From Mycolicibacterium chitae (lineage in GTDB: Bacteria > Actinomycetota > Actinomycetes > Mycobacteriales > Mycobacteriaceae), in NCBI RefSeq assembly GCF_900637205.1, contig NZ_LR134355.1, positions 1,426,001 through 1,490,000 on the forward strand: 64,000 bases of DNA, written 5' to 3'. The notes beneath the pieces were generated by a model. It did no database searches. It was given only the letters and a program-made list of their open reading frames with translations, and was not told where the DNA came from. Below, piece by piece: positions 59,897 through 64,000 of the stretch; the stretch's first letter is position 1; every line of letters begins with the position of its first letter. A program made the position numbers and the translations under genes.

Positions 59897-60609
59897 CGAC
59901 TCTTCGTCATCACCCGGTCGGCGGCCTCCCAGTGCTCGTCGGCCACCCACAGCCGCGCGAAGGCCCCGATGGCCTCCTCGGGTGCGACGCCGCCGAGCAC
60001 GCGCTTGATCTCGCCGGCGGGACGGTTCGTCAACGACCGTGCCACCGCGCGCCACCCCTCGTCGAACGCCGCGCGCGGTAGCACCTGATCGACGAGCCCG
60101 ACGCGGTGCGCCTCGCCGGCGGTCAGGATGGTCCCGCTGCCGGCCAGCAGCAGCGCCTGGCTGCGCCCCACCAGGGCGGCCAACCGCTCGGCGCCGCCCC
60201 AGGCCGGCATGATCGCCAGCGACACCTGGTTGAAGCCGATCCGGATGTCGTCGGCGGCAATGCGGATGTCGGCCGAGACGGCCACCTCCGCGCCTCCGCC
60301 CAGGGCGTGCCCGTTGAGTGCCGCGATGACCGGGGCCGGGAACGCCGCGATGCGATCACAGACCCCGCGCATCCGTCGCGCCATCGCCGCGGCCTGCTCC
60401 TCGGTGCGCAGCTTGGCCAGTTCCTTGAGGTCACCACCGGAGACGAACGCGCGGTCGCCGCCGCCGCGGATCACCAGCGCCAGCGCGCCCGCGGCCGAGT
60501 CCAGCGCGGTGTCGAGCTGATCCATGGTCTCCGGCGCGATCGCGTTGCGGGCCTGCGGACGGTCGATCGTGATCACCGCGAGCCCGTCATCGATTTCAAG
60601 GTCGACCAT
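59893..60609 (-). CDS. Enoyl-CoA hydratase/isomerase family protein
   Basis: A 238-residue crotonase: ITIDRPQARNAI, oxyanion segments FVSGGDLKEL and HALGGGAEVAVSADIRIA, then IGFNQVSLAIMPAWGGAERL. In the last motif the usual FGxPE Glu is Gln, so it lacks the classical second catalytic acid and may be an isomerase, decarboxylase or hydrolase. ATG 60609 follows GGGAGAA by 7 bp. The gene is single, with operator site 9 only 29 bp upstream of its start. Confidence 0.88.
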   Translation of the reverse strand: MVDLEIDDGLAVITIDRPQARNAIAPETMDQLDTALDSAAGALALVIRGGGDRAFVSGGDLKELAKLRTEEQAAAMARRMRGVCDRIAAFPAPVIAALNGHALGGGAEVAVSADIRIAADDIRIGFNQVSLAIMPAWGGAERLAALVGRSQALLLAGSGTILTAGEAHRVGLVDQVLPRAAFDEGWRAVARSLTNRPAGEIKRVLGGVAPEEAIGAFARLWVADEHWEAADRVMTKSR

Positions 60610-60637
60610 GTAGGCGTTCTCCCATGCTGATATTGGC

Positions 60638-60656
60638 ATTCTCCAAAAGTGAGAAT
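60638..60656. promoter_or_regulatory. Cluster operator, perfect 6-7-6 palindrome (site 9)
   Basis: ATTCTC-CAAAAGT-GAGAAT, flanked by GATATTGGC on the left and ATCATC on the right, closely like site 6 at 24759. It is 29 bp upstream of the crotonase ATG 60609 in the divergent region. Confidence 0.8.
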
Positions 60657-60742
60657 ATCATCGCGAGAGGGCCCGACCGCGCAGTCCGCGGTGCAGCCGA
60701 GTCGTTGCTGCCCAGCCCGAGTGATTGCACCCGCGAGTCATT

Positions 60743-60757
60743 GAGAATATGATTCTC
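60743..60757. promoter_or_regulatory. Cluster operator, perfect 6-3-6 palindrome (site 10)
   Basis: GAGAAT-ATG-ATTCTC, with a degenerate GAAAAG at the 7-bp spacing to the right. It ends 23 bp before the amidohydrolase ATG 60781, just upstream of its AAGGAGA ribosome site. Confidence 0.75.
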
Positions 60758-60780
60758 AGGATCTGAAAAGGAGAATTCCA

Positions 60781-61971
60781 ATGGGGCAACTGTCGCACAA
60801 GGTCGACATTCCGTTTCCGCTGTTCGATGCGGACAACCATCTGTATGAGCCGCCCGAGGCGATGACGAAGTACCTCCCCAAGGAGTACAAGGACATCGTC
60901 CAGTACGTCGAGATCAACGGCCGCACCAAGATCGCGATCAAGGGCCAGATCAGCAACTACATCCCGAACCCCACCTTCTCGGTGGTCGCCAAGCCCGGGG
61001 CGTGGGAGGAGTACTTCAAGTTCGGCAACCCCGACGGCAAGAGCAAGCGTGAGCTCTTCGGTGAGCCCATGAAGGCCATCCCGGCGTTCTTCGAGCCCGA
61101 GCCGCGCCTCAAGGTGATGGACGAGCTCGGCGTGGACCGCTCCCTGATGTTCCCGACGCTCGCCAGCCTCATCGAGGAGCGCCTCAGCGACGACCCGGTG
61201 GCCATCCACGTCATCATCCACGCCCTCAACGAGTGGCTGCACGAGGTCTGGGGCTTCAACTACCAGAACCGCATCTTCACCACCCCGGTGATCACGCTGC
61301 CGATCGTCGAGAAGGCCATCGAGGAGCTCGAGTGGGCCGTCAAGCGTGGCGCCCGCGCCATCCTGATCCGCCCCGCGCCGGTGCCGGGCTTCCGTGGCCC
61401 GCGGTCGTTCGCGCTGCCCGAGTTCGACCCGTTCTGGGAGCGTGTGGTGCACCACGACGTCTTCGTCGGCATGCACTCCAGCGACAGCGGCTACTCGCGC
61501 TACACCTCCGAGTGGGACGGTGCGGCGCAGGAGATGCTGCCGTTCCAGACCAACGCCATGTCGATCCTCAACGAGTGGCGCCCGATCCAGGACGCGGTGG
61601 CCTCCTGGGTGATCCACGGTGCGCTGTTCCGGCACCCGAAGCTCAAGGTCGGCATCGTCGAGGCCGGCTCCAAGTGGATGTTCCCGCTGCTGGACTCCAT
61701 GGCCGAGGTCTACAAGAAGGCCCCCGAGGCCTTCCTGGGCAACCCGATCGAGGAGATCAAGAACCGCATCTACGTCAGCCCGTTCTACGAGGAGGGCATC
61801 GACGACCTGATCAACCTGATCGGTGTCGACCAGGTGCTGTACGGCTCCGACTGGCCGCATCCGGAGGGCCTGGCCGAGCCGACGCACTACGTCACCGCCC
61901 TCGAGCACCTCTCGGTCGAGGATCAGGCCAAGATCATGGGCGGCAACCTTTCCCGTCTGGTCACCGCCTAG
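60781..61971 (+). CDS. Amidohydrolase-2 family protein (fourth copy)
   Basis: A 396-residue amidohydrolase 2 protein: LFDADNHLYEPPEAM (Asp, His), VGMHSSDSGY (His), VGIVEAGSKWMFP (Glu) and LYGSDWPHPEG (Asp). The ligand set is complete. It follows a strong AAGGAGA and operator site 10, and is followed by a long perfect hairpin and an acyl-CoA synthetase gene. Its codon use is strongly biased to C/G third positions, suggesting high expression when induced. Substrate unknown; the family includes decarboxylases and C-C hydrolases of cyclic acids. Confidence 0.9.
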   Translation: MGQLSHKVDIPFPLFDADNHLYEPPEAMTKYLPKEYKDIVQYVEINGRTKIAIKGQISNYIPNPTFSVVAKPGAWEEYFKFGNPDGKSKRELFGEPMKAIPAFFEPEPRLKVMDELGVDRSLMFPTLASLIEERLSDDPVAIHVIIHALNEWLHEVWGFNYQNRIFTTPVITLPIVEKAIEELEWAVKRGARAILIRPAPVPGFRGPRSFALPEFDPFWERVVHHDVFVGMHSSDSGYSRYTSEWDGAAQEMLPFQTNAMSILNEWRPIQDAVASWVIHGALFRHPKLKVGIVEAGSKWMFPLLDSMAEVYKKAPEAFLGNPIEEIKNRIYVSPFYEEGIDDLINLIGVDQVLYGSDWPHPEGLAEPTHYVTALEHLSVEDQAKIMGGNLSRLVTA

Positions 61972-61993
61972 GTCCCCTCGCTGTTCGCCGACT

Positions 61994-62039
61994 GTGCGGA
62001 TTCATGCGCGAATATCGGTGCATCAGCATGAATCCGCAC
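61994..62039 (+). terminator. Long perfect hairpin between amidohydrolase and acyl-CoA synthetase genes
   Basis: GTGCGGATTCATGC (61994-62007) and its exact complement at 62026-62039, with an 18-base loop. There is no T-tract, so it may attenuate or stabilise rather than terminate. It starts 22 bp after the amidohydrolase stop and ends 28 bp before the apparent start at 62068. Confidence 0.55.
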
Positions 62040-62067
62040 CCTCGCGACCTACTGAGGAGACACGGCC

Positions 62068-63522
62068 ATTTCTGACTGGCAGACCATCCCCGAGATGGTC
62101 TTGAGCGTCGGCGACCGCTTCGGAGATTCCGAGGCGGTCGTCGACGGTTCACTACGACTGACCTTCACCGACCTGGTCCACCGGGTCCGCCTCGCCGCCG
62201 GCGCCTTCCAACAGCGCGGCATCGGCAAGGGCGACCGGGTGGCGATCTGGGCGCCCAACTCCGCGGAATGGATGATCGCGGCCTTCGGGTTGCTGACCGC
62301 CGGCGGCGTGCTGGTCCCGGTCAACACGCGGTTCAAGGCCGAGGAGGCCGCCGACGTCATCACCCGCAGCGGAGCACGCGCCGTCCTGATCCAGCCGGGC
62401 TTCCTCGGCATGGACTTCGCCGCGCCCGCGGGGGTGGAGGTGATCGACCTCAAGTCCGATTTCCTCACCGACGCAACACCGTTCGAGGCGCCGTCCCCGG
62501 ACTGGATCTCCGGCGACGACATCGCCGACATCATCTACACCTCGGGCACCACCGGGCGGGCCAAGGGCGTGATGATGAACCACCGGCAGACGCTGCGGCT
62601 CTACGCCGAATGGTGCGACCTTGCCGACCTGCGCGCCGGCGACCGCTATCTGATCGTCAACCCGTTCTTCCACACCTTCGGCTACAAGGCCGGCACCATC
62701 GCGGCGATGATCCGCGGCGCCACCGTCCTGCCCGTGCCGGTGTTCGATGTCGATGCCGTCGTGGATCTCGTTGAGCGAGAGCACATCACGATGCTGCCCG
62801 GCCCGCCGACGCTGTACCACTCGCTGCTGGCCGTGCCCGACAAGACCAAGTTGGCCACCCTGCGCGCCGGGGTCACCGGATCCGCCGACATCCCCGTCGA
62901 GTTGATCCGTCGGGTGCACGAGGAACTGCCGTTCGAGACGCTGGCCACCGGCTACGGCCTGACCGAATGCGGAACGGCCACCCTCTCGCGGCCCGGCGAC
63001 TCCTTCGAGGACATCGCCACCACCGTCGGCATGCCGTGCGACGGAATCGAGGTCCGCATCGCCGAGGATGGGGAGGTGTTGGTCCGCGGCTATAGCGTCA
63101 TGCAGGGCTACCTCGACGATCCCGAGGCCACCGCCGAGACGATCGACGCCGACGGGTGGTTGCACACCGGCGACCTCGGCGAGTTCACCGACGGCGGCCG
63201 GTTGCGGATCATCGGTCGCAAGAAGGACATGTTCATCGTCGGTGGCTTCAATGCCTATCCCGCCGAGATCGAGGGCTTCCTGCTCGAGCACCCGGGGATC
63301 GCGCAGGCCGCCGTCATCGGCATCCCCGACGAGCGAATGGGGCAGGTGGGCAAGGCTTTCGTGGTTCGGAAGGCGGGGGACACGTCGGCGCTGTCGGAGG
63401 CCGAATTGATCTCGTGGAGCAAGCAGCGGATGGCGGGTTACAAGGTGCCGCGGGCCGTGACCTTCGTCGATGCGTTGCCGCTGAACGCCAGCGGCAAGGT
63501 GATGAAGGATCAGTTGCGGTGA
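62068..63522 (+). CDS. Acyl-CoA synthetase (FadD family), apparent ATT start
   Basis: A 484-residue ANL enzyme: IYTSGTTGRAKGVMM P-loop, TGYGLTECGTATLS, GWLHTGDLGEF, GRKKDMFIVGGFNAYPAEIE, and NASGKVMKDQL with the catalytic Lys. The reading frame before the first ATG (62095) encodes SDWQTIPE, typical of the family N-terminus, and the only start-like codon behind GAGGAG is ATT 62068 (8-bp spacing); an in-frame stop lies at 62053. If ATG 62095 is the true start, nine residues are lost. It activates an acid to its CoA ester. Confidence 0.88.
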   Translation: MSDWQTIPEMVLSVGDRFGDSEAVVDGSLRLTFTDLVHRVRLAAGAFQQRGIGKGDRVAIWAPNSAEWMIAAFGLLTAGGVLVPVNTRFKAEEAADVITRSGARAVLIQPGFLGMDFAAPAGVEVIDLKSDFLTDATPFEAPSPDWISGDDIADIIYTSGTTGRAKGVMMNHRQTLRLYAEWCDLADLRAGDRYLIVNPFFHTFGYKAGTIAAMIRGATVLPVPVFDVDAVVDLVEREHITMLPGPPTLYHSLLAVPDKTKLATLRAGVTGSADIPVELIRRVHEELPFETLATGYGLTECGTATLSRPGDSFEDIATTVGMPCDGIEVRIAEDGEVLVRGYSVMQGYLDDPEATAETIDADGWLHTGDLGEFTDGGRLRIIGRKKDMFIVGGFNAYPAEIEGFLLEHPGIAQAAVIGIPDERMGQVGKAFVVRKAGDTSALSEAELISWSKQRMAGYKVPRAVTFVDALPLNASGKVMKDQLR

Positions 63523-64000
63523 ACATCGCCGAGGTTTATCGGCATTCCATGGTCATCGCGTCGGATTACCGCATCCCGGACCCGTCGCGGGTCTGGCCGC
63601 TGCTGGAGCGCCGCAAGGACGGCCTGGCCGACATGGGCGCCCACCACGTGCTGATCTACCGGTCGCTGACCGAACCCGGCCGGGTGCTGGTGATGATCGG
63701 CGTGCGCAGCCGCGAACCCGTCGTGGACCTGCTGCGCTCGCGGGTGTTCTTCGACTGGTTCGACGCGGTAGGGGTCGAGGACATCCCGGCGGTGTTCGCC
63801 GGCGAGATCATCGACCGCTACGAACTGATCGAGGCCGCCCCCGACGACCCGCCCGGGGTGCTGGTGTCCGGGATCGTCTCGGTGGACAACGCCGCGTGGC
63901 TGATCAGTGAATTGCACTCGGCCAAACCGACATTCCGGGATGCCGGGGTCCGCAAGGTGTGGGTGTTCCAGGCCTTCGACGACTCCCGCGAGGTGATGAT
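63519..64000 (+). CDS. Unknown protein, cut by window edge
   Basis: At least 160 residues from GTG 63519, which overlaps the acyl-CoA synthetase stop (GTGA), and still open at the window edge. Sequence begins MNIAEVYRHSMVIASDYRIP and continues VWPLLERRKDGLADMGAHHV, then a region with VFFDWFDAVGVEDIPAVFAG. I recognise no family; it is soluble and acidic. Tight coupling to the ligase gene suggests a partner in the same step. Confidence 0.75.
   Translation, partial: MNIAEVYRHSMVIASDYRIPDPSRVWPLLERRKDGLADMGAHHVLIYRSLTEPGRVLVMIGVRSREPVVDLLRSRVFFDWFDAVGVEDIPAVFAGEIIDRYELIEAAPDDPPGVLVSGIVSVDNAAWLISELHSAKPTFRDAGVRKVWVFQAFDDSREVM

Overview
The window is high-GC actinobacterial DNA, most likely from a fast-growing Mycobacterium (Mycolicibacterium). 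Pointers are a complete eight-gene yrbE/mce lipid-import operon with an Mce-associated membrane protein, two short-chain dehydrogenases of the mycofactocin-coupled (carveol dehydrogenase-like) type, KstD-like flavoproteins, four P450s with small 3Fe-4S ferredoxins, and frequent GTG starts with ATGA/GTGA/TGATG gene couplings. I saw no rRNA, tRNA, insertion sequence, phage gene or CRISPR array. Almost all of it reads as one large accessory catabolic island.

Layout. 1-987: edge of a NuoF-like flavoprotein gene and a divergent unknown gene. 1002-8627: two amidohydrolases (one with lost ligand residues), a Rieske protein and a hydrolase; then an acyl-CoA dehydrogenase and a P450-ferredoxin-SDR operon. 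8964-21645: aldehyde dehydrogenase, CoA-transferase, yrbEA-yrbEB-mceA-F, closed by a strong terminator. 21789-24655: an Mce-associated membrane protein among four small secreted proteins. 24812-28987: acyl-CoA synthetase, extended SDR and a KstD-like flavoprotein. 29011-40699: IclR regulator and a tight ten-gene operon with mhpA and mhpB (phenol hydroxylation and extradiol ring cleavage), a hydrolase, a second KstD-like flavoprotein, a luciferase-like oxidoreductase, two SDRs, a cyclase-family hydrolase and two more hydrolases. 40704-43751: hydrolase, then TetR-ferredoxin-P450. 43779-48514: an operon pairing an ACAD10/11-type kinase with an acyl-CoA dehydrogenase. 48874-53496: amidohydrolase, divergent crotonase, fused CoA-transferase. 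53512-59896: SDR, kinase-like protein, mycofactocin-type SDR, two P450s, TetR. 59893-64000: crotonase, amidohydrolase, acyl-CoA synthetase (apparent ATT start) and a truncated unknown gene.

How it may work together (inference): Mce imports a hydrophobic, probably alicyclic or terpenoid/steroid-like compound; P450s and dehydrogenases oxidise it; CoA ligases and CoA-transferases activate acids; acyl-CoA dehydrogenases and crotonases shorten or open rings; KstD-like flavoproteins could desaturate and aromatise a ring that MhpA/MhpB then hydroxylate and cleave. No thiolase and no MhpD/E/F-type lower-pathway gene is in the window.

The most striking non-coding signal is a recurring inverted repeat, ATTCTC-N7-GAGAAT, often phased with further half-sites at 3-bp spacing. 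It lies in front of most of the outer operons, including those leading to the mce operon, but I did not find it at the mhp, 41.6-kb or 59.1-kb promoters, which carry their own regulators and different palindromes. This suggests one cluster-wide regulon with three local modules.
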